DNA of 64,000 nucleotides from positions 1-64,000 of the forward strand of contig CAYPCN010000002.1 of NCBI GenBank assembly GCA_964409235.1, read 5' to 3'. The translations under genes were made by a program, and so were the position numbers. Position 1 is the first letter of the stretch. Each line of letters starts with the position of its first letter. The DNA comes from CAINFV01 sp964409235 (GTDB taxonomy: Bacteria; Chlamydiota; Chlamydiia; Chlamydiales; FEN-1388). The notes beneath the pieces are model-generated. The model was given only the letters and a program-made list of their open reading frames with translations. It did not search any database and was not told the origin of the DNA. Positions 12,701 through 17,460 of this stretch are shown piece after piece.

Positions 12701-13202
12701 CCTTAGAGGAGGTAGAGGATACCCACGACTGGCCAACACGAAGGGCTTGTATCAAACTTGAATAATCTTCACGCACCGCTTTTAAAGGGTCTCTGCGCGG
12801 CTCGCCAGGAGTCTTCAATGTTTTGGGATAGAACAATCTGATAACCGTTTTCCAAAAGGTATGTACTGAAGAAAGAAATCCTCGTTCGAGAACGGTTTCT
12901 TTGATAGCACCCCAGCTTTCCGGCGCTGGTGTCCCTTCCTTTGGTGCTGTTGGTGCTGTTTTGGCCACGTGGAACGAAGTTGTTTTATCAACACGCACGT
13001 GAAAGGTATCATCAGAGAGTTGCTTGATCTGCAGCTTTCGCCGTTTTGTCTCTGGAATCTCTTTTTTGGTAAGGAGCTCTGTGATTTTGGTCACAAGTCC
13101 TTGAGGGAGATCTCTTTTGATCTTTTTGCCCTGGCTGTCTCGTAAGGTGTACTGAAACCCAATTGTCCCTTGCTCAGGTTTGACTTCTGATGATTCACTC
13201 AT
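735..13202 (-). CDS. giant (about 4155 aa) DUF3638-like helicase-related protein
   Basis: This single uninterrupted frame takes up a fifth of the window. Near the C-terminus lies an ATPase-like core: RMGLGKTSVLLP (P-loop GLGKT at about 3077-3081), LVIDEAD (Walker B at about 3238-3242) and GLTGTATRN (about residue 3520), in the order expected of a DExD helicase and like the DUF3638 family. The N-terminal 3000 residues hold no domain I can name. About 2000-2700 and the last 600 residues contain long charged heptad stretches typical of coiled coils. No signal peptide or membrane segment was seen. The start at 13202 has GGAG 9 nt upstream. An in-frame ATG at 13223 is possible but would leave a very short leader behind the -10 box at 13238-13243. 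The gene is monocistronic between a tnpB remnant and a divergent transporter. A secreted effector is possible but unproven. The frame is very secure; the function is not. Confidence 0.85.
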   Translation of the reverse strand: MSESSEVKPEQGTIGFQYTLRDSQGKKIKRDLPQGLVTKITELLTKKEIPETKRRKLQIKQLSDDTFHVRVDKTTSFHVAKTAPTAPKEGTPAPESWGAIKETVLERGFLSSVHTFWKTVIRLFYPKTLKTPGEPRRDPLKAVREDYSSLIQALRVGQSWVSSTSSKVSCAQSLVTWGTCIDRALHSRNPTAALHGLADEWGEMIASDFTYNLDRPIPLGFLNNDGVLQPLLVRFIRDANEYYLEVFNDTPEAGAKVHPTQKWKFSARPNAGQISTILTTLFDVLVPPTLAKEAPRLRGGSKGFRELFRRVEEDALKGAGISGEGKKKKEDKAEPASAHQVPSFAGVGYGGVLVAVEGCGVGLQKQNVSEVVSAPESAPSRVSKWFQHLIGKTKQDFPKDQQLELLFSMTVEWAERELARISPALSDEETLKIYESVMAMVSHAGDKIAWALTGKETDQTRYPERFQRIQEKCFRKVAVLKEKIRIHEQELTGNFAVSPQETTLPLPSKKVASSPAPAEAPLPTEKGSAPTVTAEIVSVPSEFSAQWKDKQQKLEGLTSPASRAAHNAAVAHARAETLLSRLPEDKKPRGDVFADADAIQGFVNTAVTECVEEDPDFPGLLVKVRPPIAPEKACSILRQMILYPHLIPQCPGVSGRDIGKLVSLFHEMEDPAMVVSAKHRKVFEAINALLQLRHGISQETVEELERQQWRMVPEGIQEGPQKEVVQRLVGNFEPLLSAFPKGGAVKVVGDGTTPQEVVRAFSALTAQCTTLMQAARAEKDISVRKALFQEVQDKALQILQMVPPPGTEEAFGELSVWVQLRSDDRNTAAASIHEVQQLIWETQMRLARSEMPGRARFLLLKGQAISVALVRADVLAEKKKFEAFLVEAKAQHQDLSSFPFVTTLSDGTFTIDWKNDPQFSSSSWSAFVNSLSPKSALRGMAQNIDIDLLILDTVTVDIDTFNIALSQDVTTQISGDSTLERDLTAVYRFCVRDYKHEGSLSTKYVEGGTHRTPINSSRASPLQISPRGRAHIKYNQMVSEWVMYQSCCDPDFTLYEEQPTLGVPYFSANPELLLNQQQLSLELATTGPDWITGAQGEKLAEIHVSGHPNFAYHPTTPLQRPSEEERQKMRARIPPLPVVVATERSEIFIRDIRIRVSDSRYRQYATEEMLAEQGKGIRRIDSGVMQELYCLRRAPDDPRDLSDRTSYAPETAVNALSFLGAEGHLYDLEDPRVQQFIEETLFGPFLLQQAIVECSENVQMAIEDIARVYAKAVQEKRFEAALFLQGVLYKVRAHIAFVHSSLQEQGLFSGVISASPRYAMSRGGAFGSACEYVAQFLQNEYKYNPDDIDAVMALHPLVHEIQSVKQCLDTADEMLKKLDVTVADSLFKEERGKPAIDAIADVSFRRDTYAMVLDTYRLGTTKLEKTELSRIMRGYQLLCDTTIPGNRTERFFDILRWVKETILPQILALAEGDRNALLTDIANQELAHRTPPGSILENVRWEKNSDIPAVFSARLPTGHLRINLTTMEIEDTRSSRSFPQPVLIPREWMDLPDIQKALKVPTIKAQVQRKGGESIYTWEHEGQKFTLSGRPPHVKITRTVQLASEEECTFTYEPPPSLAVTNQAAALIMDNGIWVDEDGRRFLFPHGMKSHGEKLGEVLPIDVDTKRQPVSVRTWDGAFVSCSETLDLPSPLKAVASQHVVVLLDSQKKTPVELRVKGTPIRFARRDDQWKCFLRGQDIGSLKTPPAEVCSLLEQNFGRNWHEYVIPLQVEGGFQFVMMPYPQSRNAEGSLEALQEQGTRLPEPELVTIETDGTVKGSVAAKVYMAYRFLCQAEGEKNVDVARDLYVRAEELIRSLHSDRPSDDRAQLAALSHIISLVQEGFPLSPRLLKSPAGLAMNLRLLLEVSRLQEMQRSELVGSPRQRFAAAERMTKMYEAYLVLEKSEEFSVFQRQKVYASVYLLTGEERAQLSGVGDTLLRDLSSPKGMAEFFGIQGVPAVDVPMRFVDHLDPDFLLTLLRVSKPTDEHVQIRLIKSPRPLNDLLENFWSYVRSIERDGVSVEELSFLFLPSILPAAKSTEEAAFHRTLDLQARQFLLSLAYLHEMRRRIPVEMREGIWEVRANSGAFYREEPGEASPLALVGQVRGNIKASVEKLQKSIEDLRFGACEMWQDILRHKPLSQDQIVNAFDEDGKFDRVLKEAEERLEELKKSDAMLDRDFAAFEKRVKSLIAAHKKIDDECGASPSQDMGEKRRKNKEKLLEEIRIAESEIFGIIHPLSFKREGQNSLESIEAAFLESAGTFDQLSTKLVALIPSSKQAVKDVLQGEISQKIKNLRQKIREAQEKARKNEIDASQFLTEVRDAEIENFLMISPLSFDDQGPYKRLKQDLLAIKTTGETIIDELNAVVRRGEQCISEIEEAVREFDEKISRLKAAKEDTEEALSSLIEECSKAEDRRASEELLSRLKLMQTNTFESIARLREQIEKLETEKRAYLDEEIDNPVTGGQETRGSLGGEQGSLRGIVSKLRSLRSWSKEVYANFSEALEKLEEAINADEVAKQYDKTSQGAAQCVVLPQPSLSFPEDPEIVDEMRAILNKMSSDPPPGMDQIVKDVMRKLGPVKGAKLLVTLRRYESGGLLGRLEAYAPLLVATTQVPRMVPSISEISPGRQGAGQAPTPFDDMAKSPAAKRYLTLGQLQTLTKGASRASEKQQKAVLTTISGLLRMTETALAAQLEFRKNCDSVQSSYSALSGRKEPERKEEGCAYAMAGGMRRQSVFEDSFFSDHYEAPGGMRPVPLREAETIATQRPLQSPNPQNFSAVHAGLVAGLQKTVLPEDEKSLYAQDLNQSLASLAMSNPLPYAHVVKTGDLDAVEKRMKTEILSLQESINAQREKILKRVRELPLVALPKEIQEVRLRRGSDEQLLRAVCRQHRNGAFRRWEELDTSISSLEIDETRLQALNGKKMSAQSAIVKLKELHEERQKLAAAYDSPGADRALIASRIGAIDIQYARESSRLTDFLSRCQTTQSLEDALQSAECAALMPHVRKILYLQNRLGITLRKNQLEALAEMIKSPSLLKQLRMGLGKTSVLLPFALDILASEGLLPIGMVPRALFTMNFQEMDETTRAVFELAGSQFLFTRQSLPKPFTPLSLHKLSQECASFLGALERGEYVLTTIESKASIDNKIIEVERFRDDLLERIAEEQRHGGTAPPSLTQMVDDIQKALGLLYRVKGTFELPTARLVIDEADQVARANYSVNAEVGSKKPLPKILVDTVSQIFSIIQTSADLEGLRSQIQANNQITLGKEAVDKYLKIIGKEWLAAHRSILPKFLEDESNQDKLCDWLAGGTWPFTEGREAVGAVLSELEALRSALNSSVRACLGLKVGLSADFDLKATGAVGVPASQGVTTATTKYSDPLMQLCLTSMVAMYKPQGEPFLLSQAEAVLAAIPNQPAVAIEAKQQFTKLLEKHKEGSVVLSKELAGPEPWKMFIRQQYAMRAAEQMLIYISDSQIVRPVQDTLRGCHVIGLTGTATRNLSHVITEEGMRGVSKAGRETTAEVVYRLVKSSERGLETPVATYSLTPSGALDECAECARDSGYRFLVNQAGVADAYTESEIVDALHRSGRPIVYIDVTPGRRTTDKKTVRINGVDKLLDELSDEEKVKVRDTGFFYYHTPHVRGTHFDIPTGSRGVVMLSPTVNANDRDQAIYRARELGEGHIVECRISEKQEEDLCAKLGRAPTLGDVLKVHHEQTLRDEGAEDLAAYRLSIQGILTAAADQAKKDIQLDDKELTSEQELLAQQKICQLFESFFIHPGDSDTYVRKLDAQIALGGEEPTKDHLLRLVEDQIRRADRLLGKLDGMEKSAAQAIARTAIEKAKVALEEEKKKLTEHWAQIQPQLPATTSARPQGQETAETEAEAEEQQEVKAEVTAESATMARRGATGERLGEIDGELFASIETEKVPSMDSVSFVFPGDEACRDYRTPLWSESVGQSKLLRSNLSFMADDMAKKRNVRILIYQSPKDKAPKIFFIDSSEGRTFGSFGLRYEEEKKQKFLCNSSVLALSVHEDGTFSFRETAVGCMAKGFEKLPEAEMLFGLLCIGISTFSDEQWTTMERYWASLTAESEGGHQQQEAMRKLLEDRYGRSNPALLRTIASHTWGIQSQ

Positions 13203-13237
13203 AGCGCCAGGCTCCGTATCCATGCACCTAATAATCT

Positions 13238-13265
13238 TTTATACGTCCATACTCTGCTCCATCAA
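13238..13265 (-). promoter_or_regulatory. candidate sigma70-type promoter of the giant gene
   Basis: On the minus strand TTGATG (13265-13260) and TATAAA (13243-13238) are separated by 16 bp and lie 36 bp upstream of the preferred start codon at 13202. This is inspection only. The rest of the 13203-13589 gap holds the divergent transporter promoter and a 7-bp stem with a GTAA loop at 13503-13520. Confidence 0.4.
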
Positions 13266-13427
13266 AGGAATCAAGAGTGACAAATCCGTCTGAACACGCC
13301 TACATGTTCACAACTCTATCTACGAATCGGGGAGGAAAGCAGGGAAGTGGAGCAGATGAGTCGCCGTGCCAGCCACTTTTGCGTGAAGGCTAGAGGTTTT
13401 TCCGTTCTCTAGAATTTTGTACATTGC

Positions 13428-13433
13428 TATAAT
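13428..13433 (+). promoter_or_regulatory. candidate -10 box of the symporter gene
   Basis: A perfect TATAAT lies at 13428-13433, about 155 bp upstream of the symporter start. The matching -35 (TTCTCT at 13405-13410, spacer 17) is poor. The transcript would carry the small perfect stem ATCGACC/GGTCGAT at 13503-13520 in its leader. Confidence 0.3.
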
Positions 13434-13589
13434 GCTTGTCAGCAATGAGTCTTCCAATGAGAAAAGAGATTTTTTCTTTCTCACATCTGTCCCATCTCCA
13501 CCATCGACCGTAAGGTCGATATTGTCTGCATTTTATTCTCATTTTTTTATTTACATCACAAAAAACGCGAACTCTTGCGTGGAGATGCT

Positions 13590-14915
13590 ATGATTCTCAT
13601 TCCTTTTATTATCGTGCTGGCCATTTCAATAGGAGCCAGCCTCTTTGCCTCGAAAAAAGAGGGAGACTTCTTTCTGGCCAGCCGCTCCCTTCGCTGGCCA
13701 CTGCTGCTTGGAACCTTCGTCGGCACCCAAGTCGGCGGAGGATTTATTCTTGGAAATACCGATGCTTCATGGAAGCTTGGAATATTTGGCTCATTCTATG
13801 GCATCGGCCTTGCCATAGGCATGCTTCTCTTAGGCCTTGGCTACGGTGCCCGCCTGAGAACGCTCGGGGTGGGGACTCTCCCCAAGCTCCTTGAACAACG
13901 CTACCAAAGCCCACTGCTCAAAAAAACCGCCGCTATCTTATCCATTCTCTCCCTCAGCGGCATCTTGATGTGCCAAGCAATTGGACTACAAAAGTTTCTC
14001 TGCTCCATGGGCTTTGTCAGTCAATGGATCTTCATTCTCTCCTGGGGAGCTGTGGTCTTCTACACCACGTGCGGAGGATTGCTCGCTGTCGTATGGACAG
14101 ATCTCATCCAAGCCTCTATCATGATCATCATGCTGCTCATCACCTTCTTTTGCACCATCCTGCCACAATGGCCGATGATCTCGGCCCAAATGACAGCACT
14201 GGACTATCATCTCGATAGTAGTGTCCTCGCCTCGCTGATCGTCCCTCTGTGCTTTATCTTCGTCGAGCAAGATATGGCACAGCGGTGCTTTGCCGCTCAA
14301 ACACCAAAGGATGTCAACAAAGGATGCCTATACACAGCCGTGGTCTTGATACTCTTAAGCGCAATCCCAACACTCTGTGGTATCTTGGGGAGAGCCATGG
14401 GCCTCTCTCCAGACAACGGCGCTATTTTCATGCAGGTCATGCGACAAATGGCGAATCCTTTTGTCTTTGTCATGGCCTCATCAGCCGTCCTGCTGGCGAT
14501 CATCTCAACAGCGTCTGCCATCCTCCTTGCTCTTAGCTCCAACGCCGCTCAAGATATGACCTCCACCCCAGCAAAGGGGAGAGTGATCACCCTCCTCATC
14601 GGCGCTGGTGCCGCTCTCGGTCCATACCTTGGCAATGACATCATCTCTTGGATGGTCGGAAGCTATGAAATCTCTGTGGGAGCCCTCTTTGTCCCCATCG
14701 TCATCGCTGTATTTGCAAAGAGAGCCACCCTGCCTACGCAGGCCGCTTGGAGCTCGGCAGTCCTTGGCGCCCTGGGCACCATCATCTCACACCAGGACTC
14801 ATCGATCGCCGTGCGCATCCTGGCACCCTTCGTCCTGTCATCACTTGGCTTCGCCGCTGGATTGTGGATTGCTCGAAGACAGAACAAAATGCAGGCTGCA
14901 GCTGCCGTCCCATAA
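13590..14915 (+). CDS. sodium:solute symporter (SSF) family transporter
   Basis: The protein (441 aa) is almost entirely hydrophobic helices, about 12 by eye. It opens with a helix followed by the SSF-type stretch FFLASRSLRWPLLLGTFVGTQVGGGF (by eye; positions about 28-53) and GNTDASW, which match the first helices of the SSF fold where Na+ and substrate bind. It should import a small solute with Na+. The substrate cannot be read from the sequence; pantothenate, proline and sialic acid carriers all share this fold. The start at 13590 is chosen because GGAG lies 5 nt upstream. An in-frame TTG at 13575 has no ribosome site. The gene stands alone and ends at a strong terminator (14981-15003). The usual family length is 450-550 aa, so this is a short but complete member. 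Confidence 0.85.
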   Translation: MILIPFIIVLAISIGASLFASKKEGDFFLASRSLRWPLLLGTFVGTQVGGGFILGNTDASWKLGIFGSFYGIGLAIGMLLLGLGYGARLRTLGVGTLPKLLEQRYQSPLLKKTAAILSILSLSGILMCQAIGLQKFLCSMGFVSQWIFILSWGAVVFYTTCGGLLAVVWTDLIQASIMIIMLLITFFCTILPQWPMISAQMTALDYHLDSSVLASLIVPLCFIFVEQDMAQRCFAAQTPKDVNKGCLYTAVVLILLSAIPTLCGILGRAMGLSPDNGAIFMQVMRQMANPFVFVMASSAVLLAIISTASAILLALSSNAAQDMTSTPAKGRVITLLIGAGAALGPYLGNDIISWMVGSYEISVGALFVPIVIAVFAKRATLPTQAAWSSAVLGALGTIISHQDSSIAVRILAPFVLSSLGFAAGLWIARRQNKMQAAAAVP

Positions 14916-14929
14916 ACGCTCGCAGTGCC

Positions 14930-14967
14930 CGGAAATTCAGCCGAAAAAGGCACATCGCACATGACTC
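14930..14967. repeat. right half of the GAGCCAT palindromic repeat
   Basis: The stretch ending CACATCGCACATGACTC is one terminus of the dispersed element, with the adjoining GCCTTTTT-type inner sequence (half-type A) read from the other strand. No partner half is present here. It lies between the symporter stop and its terminator. Confidence 0.6.
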
Positions 14968-14980
14968 AAAAATATGAGAT

Positions 14981-15003
14981 AGCCCTCTAAAGAGGGCTTT
15001 TAC
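14981..15003 (+). terminator. rho-independent terminator after the symporter
   Basis: AGCCCTCT and AGAGGGCT form an 8-bp stem with an AA loop, followed by TTTTA. It lies 66 bp after the symporter stop. Confidence 0.8.
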
Positions 15004-15131
15004 TACAATGTACCATACCGCATGTTGAGCGTTTAAACACTTGATGTTCAGAAGCTTATGTCAGCCCCACACACATGGCATCTGGCGCGACAGCCGTACC
15101 AGAGCCTCATACAGCAAGGACCCACAGCGTG

Positions 15132-15965
15132 ATGTCGTACGAACTTCTTGACAGTGGTCATGGGCGAAAGCTCGAGCGCTTCGGAGAATTTGTCCTCAGT
15201 CGCCCCTGTTCGCAAGCGCTCTGGCAACCAGCGCTTCCTCAGGACCAATGGACAGCGGCCGACGCCTCGTTCTCGCGAATAGAGAATGAAGGATGGCGAT
15301 TCGCCCGTTCTCTCCCTGATTCGTGGCAGATTGAGATCGACGGGATGATCATGAAGGTTCATCTCACGGACTTCGGCCATGTAGGGTTTTTCCCTGAACA
15401 ACGCCCCTTGTGGACGACGATTCGTACCTTGGCGAGCCAGCGGCCGTCACGCATACTCAATCTTTTCGCCTACTCTGGAGGCAGCACCCTCGCCGCAGCA
15501 TTAGGCGGCGCCACCGTGTGCCATATCGATGCTTCCAAGGGCATGGTACAATGGGCCCGAGAAAACGCCGCTCTCAACAACCTCTCATCAGCCCCAATAC
15601 GATGGATCGTTGAAGATGTGATCAAATTTCTGAAACGCGAAGAGAGGCGGGGGTCGCTCTATGACGGCATCATCCTCGACCCACCCTCCTTTGGCCGTGG
15701 AAGTAAAGGGGAGGTGTTTACAATCGAGGAAGGGATTCTCCCTCTCCTATCGCTCTGCCGGTCATGCCTGACCCCCAACCCGCAGTTCATCCTCTTGTCC
15801 TGCCATACCCCCGGCTTCACACCCATTACCCTCCACCATCTTCTCGAAGACACCTCGTGCGGCCTCACCGGCACCATAGAAGCAGGAGAAATGGTGCTCT
15901 CCAATCCCCACAGCGCTGTTAGGGCCGTGCCTAGCGGAATATACGCTCTATGGAGGTCGGCATGA
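15132..15965 (+). CDS. class I SAM-dependent methyltransferase, RlmI/RlmK-like
   Basis: A 277-residue protein with the Rossmann methyltransferase signature NLFAYSGGSTLAAALGGA (SAM-binding motif I) followed by HIDASKGMVQWARENA (acidic motif II), and the catalytic-type DPPSFGRGSKGE. This order and spacing match the COG1092 family, which methylates cytosine or guanine in 23S rRNA. Unlike RlmI it has no recognisable N-terminal PUA domain, so the target is uncertain. The start at 15132 (MSYELLDSG) follows an AAGGA 11 nt upstream. An ATG at 15075 would add 19 non-conserved residues. The stop overlaps the next start as ATGA, which implies translational coupling with two further RNA-modification genes. 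Confidence 0.82.
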   Translation: MSYELLDSGHGRKLERFGEFVLSRPCSQALWQPALPQDQWTAADASFSRIENEGWRFARSLPDSWQIEIDGMIMKVHLTDFGHVGFFPEQRPLWTTIRTLASQRPSRILNLFAYSGGSTLAAALGGATVCHIDASKGMVQWARENAALNNLSSAPIRWIVEDVIKFLKREERRGSLYDGIILDPPSFGRGSKGEVFTIEEGILPLLSLCRSCLTPNPQFILLSCHTPGFTPITLHHLLEDTSCGLTGTIEAGEMVLSNPHSAVRAVPSGIYALWRSA

Positions 15966-16774
15966 TAGAACCTTCCCTGACCATCACCAGCACAGCCAAC
16001 CCAAAGGTAAAGCAGACGGATGCTCTGCGGGACCGTCGTGATCGCGACGCCACAGGGCTGTTTCTCATCGAAGGATATCGTGAGCTCTCGCGCGCCCTTG
16101 CCGGCAACGTCGCCATTGAGCAACTGTGGTACTGCCCAGACCTCTTCTTAGGCGCGAATGAACCCGACCTTCTCGCCACCGCCGCCTCACGAGGCGCCGT
16201 CCTTCTACAAACGACACCGGCTGTTTTTCACAAGATCTCCTATCGCGACCGCCCAGACGGCCTCATCGCTGTCGCCAAAAAGATGAACCTCACCCTCAAC
16301 GACGTGCATTTCTCCGCAACGCCTCTCATCATCATCACCGAAGCCATCGAAAAGCCCGGAAACCTCGGCACCATCATCCGCTCATCAGACGCCGCCGGCG
16401 TTGACCTCGTCATCGTTGCCAATGGCTGTACGGACATCTACAACCCCAACGTCGTCCGCGCTAGCGTCGGCACGCTCTTCACCATCCCCGTCCTCGAAGC
16501 ATCAAACGAAGCAGCACTCGCCTTCTGCATCCGCCACCACATCTCTCTCATCGCCGCCACACCGGAAGGCCCCTCGATCTACACCGATGTGCCCATGACA
16601 GGGCCTGTAGGTATTGTCGTTGGAACAGAACAGCTAGGACTCACATCGTTCTGGAAGCAGGCCTGTCAGACGCTCGTTCGCATCCCCATGCACGGCGTCG
16701 CTGACTCTCTCAATGTCGCCATGGCAACAACACTCTTTCTCTTCGAGGCCGTTCGCCAACGTCATGACCATTGA
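15962..16774 (+). CDS. TrmH/SpoU-family RNA 2'-O-methyltransferase
   Basis: The 270-aa product has all three SpoU motifs: motif 1 around EAIEKPGNLGTIIRSSDAAG (asparagine and arginine of the active site), motif 2 VVGTEQLGL, and motif 3 IPMHGVADSLNVAMATTLFLFE, which builds the SAM-binding trefoil knot. An N-terminal substrate-binding segment of about 100 residues precedes the knot, as in rRNA guanosine methyltransferases of the RlmB/TsnR type. The exact nucleotide cannot be assigned. The ATG at 15962 has GGAGG 5 nt upstream and overlaps the previous stop; an in-frame ATG at 15950 is less likely. It is the middle gene of a three-gene RNA-modification run. Confidence 0.88.
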   Translation: MIEPSLTITSTANPKVKQTDALRDRRDRDATGLFLIEGYRELSRALAGNVAIEQLWYCPDLFLGANEPDLLATAASRGAVLLQTTPAVFHKISYRDRPDGLIAVAKKMNLTLNDVHFSATPLIIITEAIEKPGNLGTIIRSSDAAGVDLVIVANGCTDIYNPNVVRASVGTLFTIPVLEASNEAALAFCIRHHISLIAATPEGPSIYTDVPMTGPVGIVVGTEQLGLTSFWKQACQTLVRIPMHGVADSLNVAMATTLFLFEAVRQRHDH

Positions 16775-17411
16775 AATTCTGTACGAAGACAATCACATCC
16801 TCGTTCTTAATAAACCATCGGGCCTTCCCACACAGCCATCGCCAACAGCCGCCGACAGTTTAGAAACGAGAGCCAAAGCATTCATCAAAGACCGCGATAA
16901 CAAGCCCGGAAATGTCTTCCTCCATGCCGTCCATCGCCTCGACAGCCAGGCCAGCGGCATCGTGCTCTTCGCCAAAAGCCAGAAAGCACTTTCTCGACTT
17001 TCAGCAGCGGTCCGCAGCCACCGCTTGCACAAGGAATACATCGCTCTCGTCCAAGGCCCTACACCGCCTGCCATCGGCACTCTCACCTCCTACCTCCACC
17101 ATGGGGACCATAGAGCAGAGATCCTGCCTCCCTCCCATCCCCTGGCAAAGCGCTCAGAGCTCGCCATCATCTCCTGCAGTCGCCACGCTCCCAATCAATG
17201 GAAGCTCACCATCGCGCTCCTAACGGGACGGTACCATCAGATACGCGCTCAGCTCGCAAGCATCGGCTATCCCATCATCGGCGACACAAAATACGGTAGC
17301 ACCGCACGCTTCGCTGCCAATGCCATTGCCCTCCACCATTCGCGGTTGGTATTCCCCCATCCAACACTCGGCAGCGAAATTTGTATATGCCATGCGCGAT
17401 GCGGATTTTAG
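16764..17411 (+). CDS. RluA-family pseudouridine synthase
   Basis: The 215-residue protein opens with EILYEDNHILVLNKPSGLPT, the usual start of the RluA catalytic domain. It carries the catalytic HRLDSQASGIVLFAKS, in which the Asp attacks the uracil ring, and ends with GRYHQIRAQLASIGYPIIGD, also family-typical. There is no S4 RNA-binding domain, so it belongs to the short class. Target uridines (rRNA or tRNA) cannot be read. The start ATG at 16764 overlaps the SpoU gene by 11 bp, so translation is probably coupled. The next gene is convergent, 49 bp away, with no clear terminator. Confidence 0.88.
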   Translation: MTIEILYEDNHILVLNKPSGLPTQPSPTAADSLETRAKAFIKDRDNKPGNVFLHAVHRLDSQASGIVLFAKSQKALSRLSAAVRSHRLHKEYIALVQGPTPPAIGTLTSYLHHGDHRAEILPPSHPLAKRSELAIISCSRHAPNQWKLTIALLTGRYHQIRAQLASIGYPIIGDTKYGSTARFAANAIALHHSRLVFPHPTLGSEICICHARCGF

Positions 17412-17460
17412 AGAGTCCTGGTCTCTGGAGGATGCAAGGCAGCGCGCTTCTGACCAATGC

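Noticed and set aside
13384..13412. Another GAGCCAT copy upstream of the symporter (AAGGCTAGAGGTTTTT)
   Set aside because: Only a short inner stretch and a loose AGCCACTTTTGCG match; too weak to call a copy.
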